This document shows, in pieces, positions 36,425 to 44,319 of a stretch of 64,000 bases of DNA. Numbering within the stretch: the first letter of the stretch is position 1; each line of letters starts with the position of its first letter. The DNA comes from CAJXZP01 sp963974475 (GTDB taxonomy: Bacteria; Bacteroidota; Bacteroidia; Flavobacteriales_G; Salibacteraceae), in assembly GCA_963974475.1 (NCBI GenBank), contig CAXBCR010000017.1, positions 10,646-74,645 of the forward strand, given 5' to 3'. Below the pieces are notes generated by a model. It was not told where the DNA came from and ran no database searches. It saw only the letters and a list, made by a program, of their open reading frames with translations. The position numbers were made by a program, and so were the translations under genes.

Positions 36425-39400
36425 ATGTTTAAAACGTTCTTTTTTACAGAATTAAAATACACCATGAAACAGCCCATGGTGTACATATTTACCTTCGTTT
36501 TTGCGCTGTTGGTATTTCTTGCCACGGTTAGCGATAATGTGCAAATTGGAGGCTCGGTAGGTAACGTTACCAAAAATGCGCCTTTTATCATTACCCAATT
36601 CACGCTATTCATGTCCATGTTTGGGCTTTTGGTAGCTGCGGCATTTTATAATAATGCCTCGCTGCGTGATTTTAATAACAACTTTAACGAGATTATTTTT
36701 AGTACTCCGTTAAGTAAATCAGGCTATTTCTTTGGGCGCTTTTTTGGTGCCATGCTCGTTTCTACCGTGCCCGTTTTAGGCGTGTTTGTTGGAATTATTT
36801 TGGGTAGCTTCTTAGCGCCTATTATGGGATGGGAAGATGCCGACCGTTTTGGTGAGTTTTATTTAAGCGCATTTGTAAACAACTATTTCATTTTTATATT
36901 ACCCAATATGTTTGTGGCTGGAGCCATTATTTATTCGCTCGCCATTACTTGGAAAAGTACCGTAATTTCATTTGTAGGCGCATTACTAATCTTAGTAATC
37001 TACTCGGTTTCGGGTACTTTTATGTCCGACATTGAAAGCGAAACATTGGGTGCGCTTACCGATACTTTTGGATTACGGACCTACTTTTTATCCACCAAGT
37101 ATTTTACACCCATTGAGAAAAATACGTTAAGTCCCTCATTTACGGGATTGATTTTAATAAACCGACTTTTCTGGATTGCCATCGGAATAGTGATTTTACT
37201 AGTTACTTACTTTAAGTTTTCCTTTAAAGAAAAGAATACCAAGGTTAAACTGACTAAAGAAGAAACCGCGGAAAGCGATTCTGTTAGTGCCATGCCAACC
37301 ATTAATCCGGTGTATGGTAGAGCTACAGAATGGACACAGTTCAAGAGTTTTTTCAAAATAAATTTCATCAGTATCTACAAAAGCAATCTGTTTAAAATCA
37401 TGTTTGTTTTTAGTGCTATTTTACTATTCACCAGTCTCTATGGAGGGTTTGAATACATGGGGCTTAAAGCGTATCCGCTTACCTATAATGTGATTGACGA
37501 TATCAATGGGTCCACCATGTTGTTTATCATGATTATTCTAGTGTTTTTCAGTGGCGAATTAATTTGGCGTGATCGCGATAACAAAATTAGCGAAGTGGTG
37601 GATGCAACTCCCCATACTTCATTTATTTCTATGGCAGCCAAGGCGTTATCGCTTATTTCGGTAACCTCGGTCCTAAATCTGTTTTTTATCTTGATAGGTA
37701 TTGGCTACCAGTTGTTTAACGGTTACACTCGATTAGATTTGGATGTGTATTTAATTGATTTCTTATCTAATAACTTCATGACTTTTACTATTTGGTCGGG
37801 TGTTATGATTATGATTCAAGTATTAATTAATAACAAGTATGTGGGTTATTTTGCGTCTATTTTGGTCTTGTTTTTATGGAGCATTTTCCTTGAAATAATG
37901 GATTTAAGTAGCAATATGCTACAGATAGGAGCATCGCCAAGTTTACGCTATTCCGACATGAATGGTTTTGGCCCGGGTGTATTAGGTGCCATTTGGTTTA
38001 ACATCTACTGGGTGTTATTTGCCATTTTGAGTTTGCTTATTGCTGGCTTTTTATGGAATAGAGGTAGCAAAAGCAGTTTAAAAGAACGCGCCTTAATGGC
38101 CAAAAAACAAATTCCTAAAAGTTACCGAGTGGTAGTGGCAGGGGTATTTGCCATGTGGGTTTTAGTAGCCGGTTTTGTGTATTACAACACCCAAGTGTTG
38201 AATGAATATGAAAGTTCTGATTACATTGAGCAACTTAGAGCCGACTATGAAAAAACCTATAAGAAATACGAGAAGGTAAATTTGCCTAAAATCACAGATA
38301 TCAAATATTTTGTAGATATTTTTCCGAATGAAAGGAATGTGAATGTCAAGGCAATTATAAAGCTAACCAACGAATCGGGCGAACCCATAGATTCGATTCA
38401 TTATGATATTTCTAAAAAATGGAATCCGGAAATAATTATTCCAAATGCTAAATTGGTATTGAATGACGAAAAATTTAATTACCAAATTTATCGGGTTGCT
38501 CCAGCCATTGCACCCGGAGAAACCATTGAAATTGAGATAAATACTAAATATATTACCGAAGGGTTTTCTAACGGAACAGGAAGTACGAATGTTATTGAAA
38601 ACGGAACATTCTTAAATAACTTCGATATTCTTCCCAAAATGGGATACAGCGAAAGCAGTGAGTTGAGCGATAAAAACACACGTAAAAAGTACGATTTAGC
38701 GCCCAGAGAACGTATGCCAGAACTGGAAGCCAATTGTACCGGAAATTGCATGGATAATTATTTATCGGATGGCCATTCGGATTACATACATGCAGAAACC
38801 GTTATTTCAACCGCTGGTGATCAAACAGCCGTTGCGCCCGGGTCGTTGGTTAAGAAATGGACCGAAAACGGACGGAATTACTTTCATTATAAAGTGGATC
38901 ATATTTCACAAGATTTCTATTGCTTTACTTCCGCGAGGTATGAGATTGCTACCCGCAAATGGAATGGCGTGGATATAGAAGTGTATTATGATAAAAACCA
39001 TTCGGTAAATATAGAAATGATGCTAGATGCCGTGGAGCGTTCGTTGGCCTATTACACCAAAATTTTTGGACCGTATTACCACAAGCAATGCCGTATTATT
39101 GAGTTTCCAAGATACGCCACATTTGCCCAAGCGTTTCCAGGCACCATGCCGTATTCGGAAGCATTTGGTTTTGTAGCCAACTTAGAAGATGAATCCAAAA
39201 ACAATGTGATTGATGCGGTTATTGCGCATGAAATGGCGCATCAATGGTGGGCACATCAGGTAGTGGGTGCAAAAATGCAAGGAGGCACCATGCTAAGTGA
39301 AGCGTTTGCCGAGTATTCTTCGTTAATGACGATGAAAAGCATTACCGAAAATCCGATGAAAATGCGCGATTTCATTAAGTATGACCACAACCGCTATTTA

Positions 39401-40000
39401 CGCGGTAGAGGAGGCGAAACCAAAAAGGAATTGCCGCTATATAAAGTAGAAAATCAACAATACATCCATTACGGAAAAGGAAGTGTTATTTTGTATGCTT
39501 TGCAAGACTATATTGGAGAAGATAAAGTGAATTTGGCCATGAAAAATTTCTTAGAGGAATTTAGATATAAACAACCGCCATATCCTACCTCGCTTGATTT
39601 TTTACGTCATTTAGAGCCGGTGGTACCCGACAGTTTGCAGTATTTAATTACCGATTGGTTTAAAGAAATTACGCTCTATGATAACCGACTTATGGAGGCG
39701 AATTACAAGAAACTCGATAATGGTAAATATGAGGTAACCATGCAAATAGAAACCACCAAAATCAAGGCCGATACTGCGGGTAAAGAAACCATTATACCGA
39801 TGAATGATTGGGTAGATATAGGCGTATTTGCAGACGATGATGAAGAGGATTTAATGTATCAAAAACGGGTTAAATTTGATGAACCAAAAATGACTTTCAC
39901 ATTTGAAGTAGATTCAATACCTGCAAAAGCAGCCATAGACCCACGCCATATTTTGATAGACCGAATTTACAAAGACAACATCAAAAAATTGAGTGAATAA
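36425..40000 (+). CDS. ABC-2 type permease fused to M1-family metallopeptidase
   Basis: 1191 residues. The first half (about residues 1-580) has two sets of six to seven membrane helices like an ABC-2 permease, and the ATPase upstream is its partner. The second half is an extracytoplasmic M1 aminopeptidase domain with zinc motif 'HEMAHQWW' at residues 935-942 and the third ligand Glu at 959 ('MLSEAFAEY'). One residue more separates the two than in E. coli PepN (HExxH-x19-E here). This fusion is typical of Bacteroidota; it may process a peptide as it is exported, but the substrate is unknown. Confidence 0.9.
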   Translation: MFKTFFFTELKYTMKQPMVYIFTFVFALLVFLATVSDNVQIGGSVGNVTKNAPFIITQFTLFMSMFGLLVAAAFYNNASLRDFNNNFNEIIFSTPLSKSGYFFGRFFGAMLVSTVPVLGVFVGIILGSFLAPIMGWEDADRFGEFYLSAFVNNYFIFILPNMFVAGAIIYSLAITWKSTVISFVGALLILVIYSVSGTFMSDIESETLGALTDTFGLRTYFLSTKYFTPIEKNTLSPSFTGLILINRLFWIAIGIVILLVTYFKFSFKEKNTKVKLTKEETAESDSVSAMPTINPVYGRATEWTQFKSFFKINFISIYKSNLFKIMFVFSAILLFTSLYGGFEYMGLKAYPLTYNVIDDINGSTMLFIMIILVFFSGELIWRDRDNKISEVVDATPHTSFISMAAKALSLISVTSVLNLFFILIGIGYQLFNGYTRLDLDVYLIDFLSNNFMTFTIWSGVMIMIQVLINNKYVGYFASILVLFLWSIFLEIMDLSSNMLQIGASPSLRYSDMNGFGPGVLGAIWFNIYWVLFAILSLLIAGFLWNRGSKSSLKERALMAKKQIPKSYRVVVAGVFAMWVLVAGFVYYNTQVLNEYESSDYIEQLRADYEKTYKKYEKVNLPKITDIKYFVDIFPNERNVNVKAIIKLTNESGEPIDSIHYDISKKWNPEIIIPNAKLVLNDEKFNYQIYRVAPAIAPGETIEIEINTKYITEGFSNGTGSTNVIENGTFLNNFDILPKMGYSESSELSDKNTRKKYDLAPRERMPELEANCTGNCMDNYLSDGHSDYIHAETVISTAGDQTAVAPGSLVKKWTENGRNYFHYKVDHISQDFYCFTSARYEIATRKWNGVDIEVYYDKNHSVNIEMMLDAVERSLAYYTKIFGPYYHKQCRIIEFPRYATFAQAFPGTMPYSEAFGFVANLEDESKNNVIDAVIAHEMAHQWWAHQVVGAKMQGGTMLSEAFAEYSSLMTMKSITENPMKMRDFIKYDHNRYLRGRGGETKKELPLYKVENQQYIHYGKGSVILYALQDYIGEDKVNLAMKNFLEEFRYKQPPYPTSLDFLRHLEPVVPDSLQYLITDWFKEITLYDNRLMEANYKKLDNGKYEVTMQIETTKIKADTAGKETIIPMNDWVDIGVFADDDEEDLMYQKRVKFDEPKMTFTFEVDSIPAKAAIDPRHILIDRIYKDNIKKLSE

Positions 40001-40018
40001 GGAATTTTAACGAGTAGG

Positions 40019-40051
40019 AAAGGGGCAATGGTAAAGTACGATTGCCCCTTT
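40019..40051 (+). terminator. Intrinsic terminator of the ABC/M1 operon
   Basis: An 11-bp stem AAAGGGGCAAT / ATTGCCCCTTT with an 11-nt loop and a long T-run, 19 bp after the stop codon. Confidence 0.88.
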
Positions 40052-40166
40052 TTTTGTTCGTTTGTTTATTGGGTGTTTGAATACGAGTGAATGGTTTTAT
40101 GGATCGCTAATTACCTAAAATACGGAAGTCCTGAGCCAATTGAATATCTTTTTTTTGTAACGGGTA

Positions 40167-40364
40167 ATGAGTTTGGTTTTTGGCGTACTAGGTGTAGCTT
40201 TTTGGAAGAAAAGACAGGGAAATACTGGTTTTTATCTCAAACAAAAAGGGCCACCTAATACCGAATTGGAACAAGAAAAGAATTCAAAACAACGAACTGA
40301 AATATTCAGAATAAATAGTAAATTGCATCAGCAAATAAAACAACTCCAAGCAACCAATAAATGA
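40167..40364 (+). CDS. Doubtful small ORF with one hydrophobic segment
   Basis: 65 codons beginning 'MSLVFGVLGVAFWKKRQG' and continuing with Gln/Lys-rich sequence. A short hydrophobic start followed by a charged tail is consistent with a tiny membrane-anchored peptide, but there is no clear ribosome binding site and no known family. It may be a decayed fragment. Confidence 0.2.
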   Translation: MSLVFGVLGVAFWKKRQGNTGFYLKQKGPPNTELEQEKNSKQRTEIFRINSKLHQQIKQLQATNK

Positions 40365-40561
40365 CTAGTAAAATAACCGATATTAAACGACTACAAACGG
40401 TTAGGGCTTTTGATTTCGCAGGTTTTGTGAGGGGTCTAAAACTGGTGAAACGTTGATTTATGTTGACGTATAGCATAGTAAAACGATGGAAAAAAGTTGA
40501 ATTGAATTAATAAATTAGAAAAAAATATAAGTTGGATATATGTAATATTAGATATATCCGC

Positions 40562-40572
40562 TTGTTAGGCAA
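40562..40572 (+). repeat. Left half of 11-bp inverted repeat around the CHAT gene
   Basis: TTGTTAGGCAA. Its exact reverse complement TTGCCTAACAA lies at 41652-41662, just after the CHAT gene. The core GTTAGGC has the form of an integron recombination half-site (GTTRRRY). Confidence 0.7.
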
Positions 40573-40593
40573 AATTAAATCGAAACTAAAAAA

Positions 40594-41649
40594 ATGGCTT
40601 TAATTGATTCACACAGAAATAATCTATCCAGAAAACAAAGCGATTTGACTAAGCTTTTGACAGATAAAGCCAAAGAGCAAAAAAAAATATCCGATACAAC
40701 AATTAAAATTAATAGAGCGAGTGAAGCTATTAATCGGACTAAATCAACTAGTACAATTCAATCTAAACTAAGAGAGATAACTAGATATGAAAAAGACCTT
40801 GCTAATTCTTACAAGAAAATAGCGGATATAGAAACTAAGATTGGAAAAAAGAATAAAGAAATTCAAGACGCTCAAACTAAAGTTGACAAGGAATTAGCTT
40901 CTATTGATAAAAAAAGAAAAGCTGAAGCAGATAAATTAAGAAGAGAACAAGAACAAAACCTTAGGAATATTGGTTCAACACTTCAACATCATAATAATTT
41001 ACATACCGAAACACGATATCAAATTGAAGAATTAAAAAATATTCCTGAAAAAATTGTTGTCCTATTTCTTGCATCAAATCCAATTGACCAACAACAATTA
41101 AGATTAGACGAAGAAGCTAGAGCAATATCTGAAATGATACGGAAATCTAAGCATAGAGATTCTGTTAAGTTTGAAACCTGCTGGGCAGTTCAACCGATAG
41201 ATTTATTACAAGCTATTAATGAATACAAACCATCAATAATTCACTTTAGCGGACACGGATCTGATAATGATGAAATCATTTTTCAAACTAATGATGGTAG
41301 AACTAAAATAGTTAGTAAAGAGGCAATTGTACAAACAATTATGGCTTCGTCAGACGGAATTAGATTAGTCTTTTTCAACACTTGTTATTCTAAAAATCAG
41401 GCCGAAGCGGTATCTGAATATGTTGAAGCAACAATTGGAATGAATACTTCAATCGGAGACGAAGCTGCAAGAATATTTTCATCTCAATTTTATTCTTCCA
41501 TCGGTTTTGGTTTATCTGTCAAAAAATCTTTCGAACAAGCTAAAGCACTTCTTATGCTAGAAAATATCCGCGAGGAAGAAACACCTGAATTATTTATTAA
41601 AGAAGGAATTAATTCTGAGGATTTAATAATTGTAAAACCGAAAAAATAA
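40594..41649 (+). CDS. Coiled-coil CHAT-domain (caspase-like) protease
   Basis: 351 residues. Residues 1-125 are a long coiled coil very rich in Lys, Ala, Ser and Gln with no hydrophobic core. A CHAT peptidase domain follows (about 150-335) starting 'VLFLASNPIDQQQLRLDEEAR'. The catalytic pair is His221 in 'HFSGHGSD' and Cys264 in 'FFNTCYS'. CHAT proteins are used as suicide effectors and in signalling cascades in bacteria. There is no sensor, nuclease or substrate gene next to it, so this looks like a single-gene cassette. It begins 22 bp after the GTTAGGC half-site and no promoter is obvious. Confidence 0.85.
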   Translation: MALIDSHRNNLSRKQSDLTKLLTDKAKEQKKISDTTIKINRASEAINRTKSTSTIQSKLREITRYEKDLANSYKKIADIETKIGKKNKEIQDAQTKVDKELASIDKKRKAEADKLRREQEQNLRNIGSTLQHHNNLHTETRYQIEELKNIPEKIVVLFLASNPIDQQQLRLDEEARAISEMIRKSKHRDSVKFETCWAVQPIDLLQAINEYKPSIIHFSGHGSDNDEIIFQTNDGRTKIVSKEAIVQTIMASSDGIRLVFFNTCYSKNQAEAVSEYVEATIGMNTSIGDEAARIFSSQFYSSIGFGLSVKKSFEQAKALLMLENIREEETPELFIKEGINSEDLIIVKPKK

Positions 41650-41651
41650 CA

Positions 41652-41662
41652 TTGCCTAACAA
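41652..41662 (+). repeat. Right half of 11-bp inverted repeat around the CHAT gene
   Basis: TTGCCTAACAA, the perfect inverted partner of 40562-40572. GCCTAAC fits the RYYYAAC form of an attC outer site. Confidence 0.7.
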
Positions 41663-41803
41663 TGCACAAAAAAAATTGCTACACTATGCAGATTACAATA
41701 ATTCGATTAACTTTATAACTTAATGACAAACAGCGGAAAATCACGATTTACCAATCGCAACTTTCCTTGTTCTAAACCGTTAGCAACCATTAAAATGACC
41801 ATA

Positions 41804-42706
41804 ATGAAAGAAGAAAATATTATAAAATTTGATGGAGTTTTATCTCTATCTGAAAATACAAGTATCGATTGCTATGTGTTAGAAAATGGGGTTAGAGTTT
41901 TATCTGGCAGAGGATTACAGGAAGCTCTTAACATGGTGGATAGTGAAGAAGATTCCAAGCCTACAAGTGGGGCCAGATTGAATCGATATTTAAGCCAAAA
42001 ATCTTTACAACCCTTTATTTACAATGGAAAAGAACCGGGCCACTTCGAGCCGCTAATTTGTTATCAAGGGAAAAAAGTAATCCACGGATACGAAGCATCT
42101 GTACTAATCGATATTTGCGATGCTTTTTTACAAGCACGAAAAGAAATAACTCTTTCTGCTAGACAGAAAATAATTGCCGACCAATGCGAAATATTAGTCC
42201 GTTCATTCGCTAAAATTGGATTAATTGCGTTAATTGATGAAAGTACTGGCTATCAGTATGAACGAGAAAAGAAAGAACTACAAACTATCTTAAAGGCTTT
42301 AGTTTCGGACGAAATACTAGAATATCAAAAGCAATTTCAATTATCATTCTATAAAGAAATATTCCGTCTTTGGAATATTCCTTTTACTCCAAAAAACATA
42401 AAAAGGAAACCACAATTTATTGGTCATTTAACTAACCGTTATGTTTATCAGAATTTACCAAAGGGGGTGTTTGTTTTGGATAAACTGAAACTAAATACTC
42501 CTAAAACAGCCGCTGGAAATTTAAAATATAGACTTCATCAATCTTTAACCGAAGACACAGGAAGAGAGGCTTTGAAAAAGGTTTTATACACAGTTGAAGC
42601 AATCGCATCAATATCAAAAAACAAGCGTGAATTTGAGAAATTAATGAACGAAAAATATGGACAAAAGGAATTGCCATTTAATGATTTAGAAACCTTGGAC
42701 GAATAA
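41804..42706 (+). CDS. P63C-domain protein
   Basis: 300 residues from ATG at 41804 (alternative ATG 41795; an ATG at 41723 would lie before the half-site GTTAGCAACC at 41779-41788 and is not preferred). The N-terminal 'IDCYVLENGVRVLSGRGLQEAL' and the later 'PLICYQGKKVIHGYEASVLIDICDAFLQARKE' fit the P63C family, found on phages, plasmids and islands. The C-terminal 'KAELPF'-like end ('QKELPFNDLE') is also usual. Its function is unknown; some members sit near defence or retron loci. Base composition and context point to transfer. Confidence 0.75.
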   Translation: MKEENIIKFDGVLSLSENTSIDCYVLENGVRVLSGRGLQEALNMVDSEEDSKPTSGARLNRYLSQKSLQPFIYNGKEPGHFEPLICYQGKKVIHGYEASVLIDICDAFLQARKEITLSARQKIIADQCEILVRSFAKIGLIALIDESTGYQYEREKKELQTILKALVSDEILEYQKQFQLSFYKEIFRLWNIPFTPKNIKRKPQFIGHLTNRYVYQNLPKGVFVLDKLKLNTPKTAAGNLKYRLHQSLTEDTGREALKKVLYTVEAIASISKNKREFEKLMNEKYGQKELPFNDLETLDE

Positions 42707-42710
42707 AAAC

Positions 42711-42814
42711 GGTTGCCAATAACTAAGCATACGGTTTGCCCCGCGATAGTGATCGGGGCAGGTGCGCCAAAACTGTATGCTTTGTTGTATCGATTACTAT
42801 CGGTGCCCGGGCAC
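42711..42814. repeat. Nested imperfect palindrome after the P63C gene
   Basis: Outer arms AAGCATACGGTTT (42725-42737) and AAACTGTATGCTT (42770-42782) pair except for one G.U. Inner arms GCCCCG (42738-42743) and CGGGGC (42754-42759) close a 10-nt loop, leaving a one-sided bulge of 10 nt (42760-42769). Further right come CGATTACTATCG (42791-42802), which could instead pair with CGATAGTGATCG (42744-42755, one mismatch), and the perfect palindrome GTGCCCGGGCAC (42803-42814). The one-sided bulge is like that of integron attC sites, but the outer half-sites fit poorly. Confidence 0.6.
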
Positions 42815-43189
42815 TTTTTCTTGTGGTTTTGTGTTGGCTTCAAGTGAATAGTTATTAATAGTAAACCTACGTTTCACTTTTTTACATAAAACACCAAACT
42901 CTGGTGCAATTGCAATGGCCTGCGCAGCAAGCATTTTTTTAGACATCTCTAATGTTTTGAAATTAAGCAGGAAAGGTATCGGGTATTTTTTTATATTGCA
43001 AACAGTTAAGCTCACGACTGAAAGGAGGGTTCGTTCAACAATGTATATAAAAAATAGGCGGAATAGTAATAAATTCAAGGCTTTTGGCTCGTGTCAAACT
43101 TTGTGCTTAACCGAAAGTTTCGTGCTTCGTAATCGCCTACTTTTCATATACTAAACGTTATAAGCAAGCAAAGAAAATCCGAACAAAGA
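42815..43189. other. Non-coding spacer before the DUF6994-like gene
   Basis: About 375 bp. Frames of 79 codons (plus) and 93 codons (minus) cross here without family features or ribosome binding sites. A half-site-like GTTATAAGC lies at 43157-43165, 25 bp before the next ATG. Confidence 0.4.
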
Positions 43190-43888
43190 ATGAACAATAT
43201 CGATATTGAATACGATTATAGATTAGACAGTAAATGTGGCGACCCCGATACTGATAGTCCGAAATTATATGAAATTCAAAGTCTATTATGGAATAAAGAA
43301 ATTTCAGAAAACATCACTTTGAATTTGAGCATTTTGAGTAAAAGTTACGGAAGATTAATATTAAAAAACAACTTGACTGATAATTTATCAAGCGATAGAA
43401 TGTGCCCACATTATGTTGGAAAATATAACGGAAAATTAGATGGTTGGTTGAGCGAATCTGAAAAAGTGAAATTTCAACAAAAAGTCAGAACAATTGGAGG
43501 ACATATAGTTTTTCCAGCACATAGAAAAGACGGATTTACGATTAATCAAGCAAGAGGAGTTAATCGAAAGATAAGTGACAGATTTGACTTAACTTTAGAA
43601 TGTTTCAGAAGGTTTTATGTAAATGAGGAAAGTCCTCTAACAAGTACATTAAAACGATACTTTGAATTTTTAAAATTATTCCAGAATTTTAAAGGTTATA
43701 TAGATTTCTTTTTGCTTCAAGATTTTATAGAAAATAGCGGGAAAGTTAAATTCTTATTGCCATTTGATGACTTCAATCGTTCAGCATTACCCGAAAATAA
43801 AGAAGAATACCTGAACTATATGAACAGCACAATAGAATTAATAGATAAAAGAAACGAAAGAATATTAAACAGAATGAACAATGAATAA
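43190..43888 (+). CDS. DUF6994-like protein
   Basis: 232 residues. Motifs 'TIGGHIVFPAHRKDGFTINQARGVNRKISDRFDLTLECFRRFY' (residues 103-145) and 'FKGYIDFFLLQDFIE', 'KFLLPFDDF' match what I recall of the DUF6994 family, which is scattered in accessory DNA of many bacteria. No catalytic residues are known, and no membrane segment is present. Its stop codon TAA is the first part of the transposon remnant that follows. The family name is from memory and needs a profile search. Confidence 0.65.
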   Translation: MNNIDIEYDYRLDSKCGDPDTDSPKLYEIQSLLWNKEISENITLNLSILSKSYGRLILKNNLTDNLSSDRMCPHYVGKYNGKLDGWLSESEKVKFQQKVRTIGGHIVFPAHRKDGFTINQARGVNRKISDRFDLTLECFRRFYVNEESPLTSTLKRYFEFLKLFQNFKGYIDFFLLQDFIENSGKVKFLLPFDDFNRSALPENKEEYLNYMNSTIELIDKRNERILNRMNNE

Positions 43889-43889
43889 T

Positions 43890-44191
43890 CGTTGCGCAAC
43901 CCCTTTTTCAACCTAAAACCGAAGGTAAAAAGAAGCGTTTTAAGCCACTTTGATTAATTCTCACCGCATTAGTTTAGCTAAAATTAGAACTCTTAAATGG
44001 GCTTTATGGAAGCAAAATAGACGGTTTTAAACCAAAAAATAATAAGCTCCGCTTTCTTTACATTTTCCTTCGCTTTTTGGGTGATGAATTTCATGTATTT
44101 CTTCAAGTTGTAGGCTATGGCGGATAAATGCATCTCGTCTTTAAGGGTGTAGTCTTCTTTTATTCACATTAAAGTGGTAAGTTGCGCAACG
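43890..44191 (-). mobile_element. Internally deleted IS1182-like element with 11-bp inverted ends
   Basis: Both ends carry CGTTGCGCAAC (43890-43900) and its inverse GTTGCGCAACG (44181-44191). Between them lies only the 3' end of a transposase gene: minus-strand 43993-44133 gives 46 codons from 'MHLSAIAYNLKKYMKF' to 'FASIKPI' stop, the C-terminal pattern of IS1182-type DDE transposases. The catalytic part is missing, so it could move only with help in trans. No target-site duplication is visible. A second, degenerate copy lies at 46047-46336 in the same orientation. Confidence 0.7.
43993..44133 (-). pseudogene. IS1182-like transposase, C-terminal remnant (copy 1)
   Basis: 46 residues in frame to a TAA. 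Upstream the frame continues as 'DYTLKDE' before homology fades. Everything containing the DDE residues is gone. Confidence 0.7.
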
Positions 44192-44240
44192 GACATAAAG
44201 TTTATAATCCATTCGTTTCACTCACGTAACATACACAAGC

Positions 44241-44247
44241 GTTAGGC
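44241..44247 (+). repeat. GTTAGGC half-site before the ImmA/IrrE gene
   Basis: GTTAGGC, identical to the core before the CHAT gene; a diverged partner GCCCAAC lies at 46055-46061 after the partner gene. Confidence 0.45.
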
Positions 44248-44284
44248 ACAAGTAACCAACGAATGAAAATTCTGTAAAAAAATG

Positions 44285-44292
44285 TACCTTTG
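44285..44292 (+). promoter_or_regulatory. -7 promoter box of the ImmA/IrrE - DUF4411 pair
   Basis: TACCTTTG followed by CAC is an exact TAnnTTTG match. It covers the TTG at 44290, the first possible start, so translation must begin downstream. The -33 box is not clear. Confidence 0.45.
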
Positions 44293-44319
44293 CACTTAGA
44301 AAAAACACTAGAAAAATTC

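Larger units (their letters stand above)
40001..40593. other. Intergenic entry into the accessory island
   Basis: About 590 bp with the operon terminator at the left, one doubtful 65-codon frame (40167-40364), and an AT-rich right half. A hairpin GGATATAT / ATATATCC (40534-40558) sits just before the half-site TTGTTAGGCAA (40562-40572). No tRNA or integrase gene is visible. Confidence 0.5.

Noticed and set aside
41723..41803. Upstream extension of the P63C gene from the ATG at 41723
   Set aside because: It would start before the GTTAGCAACC half-site, and its residues do not look like the family; the inner ATG codons at 41795 or 41804 are better.
42797..43078. 93-codon minus-strand frame in the spacer before the DUF6994-like gene
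   Set aside because: No promoter, no ribosome binding site, and no recognisable family; part of it is formed by the palindromes.
44290..44319. TTG at 44290 as start of the ImmA/IrrE gene
   Set aside because: It lies inside the -7 box TACCTTTG, so it would not be transcribed.
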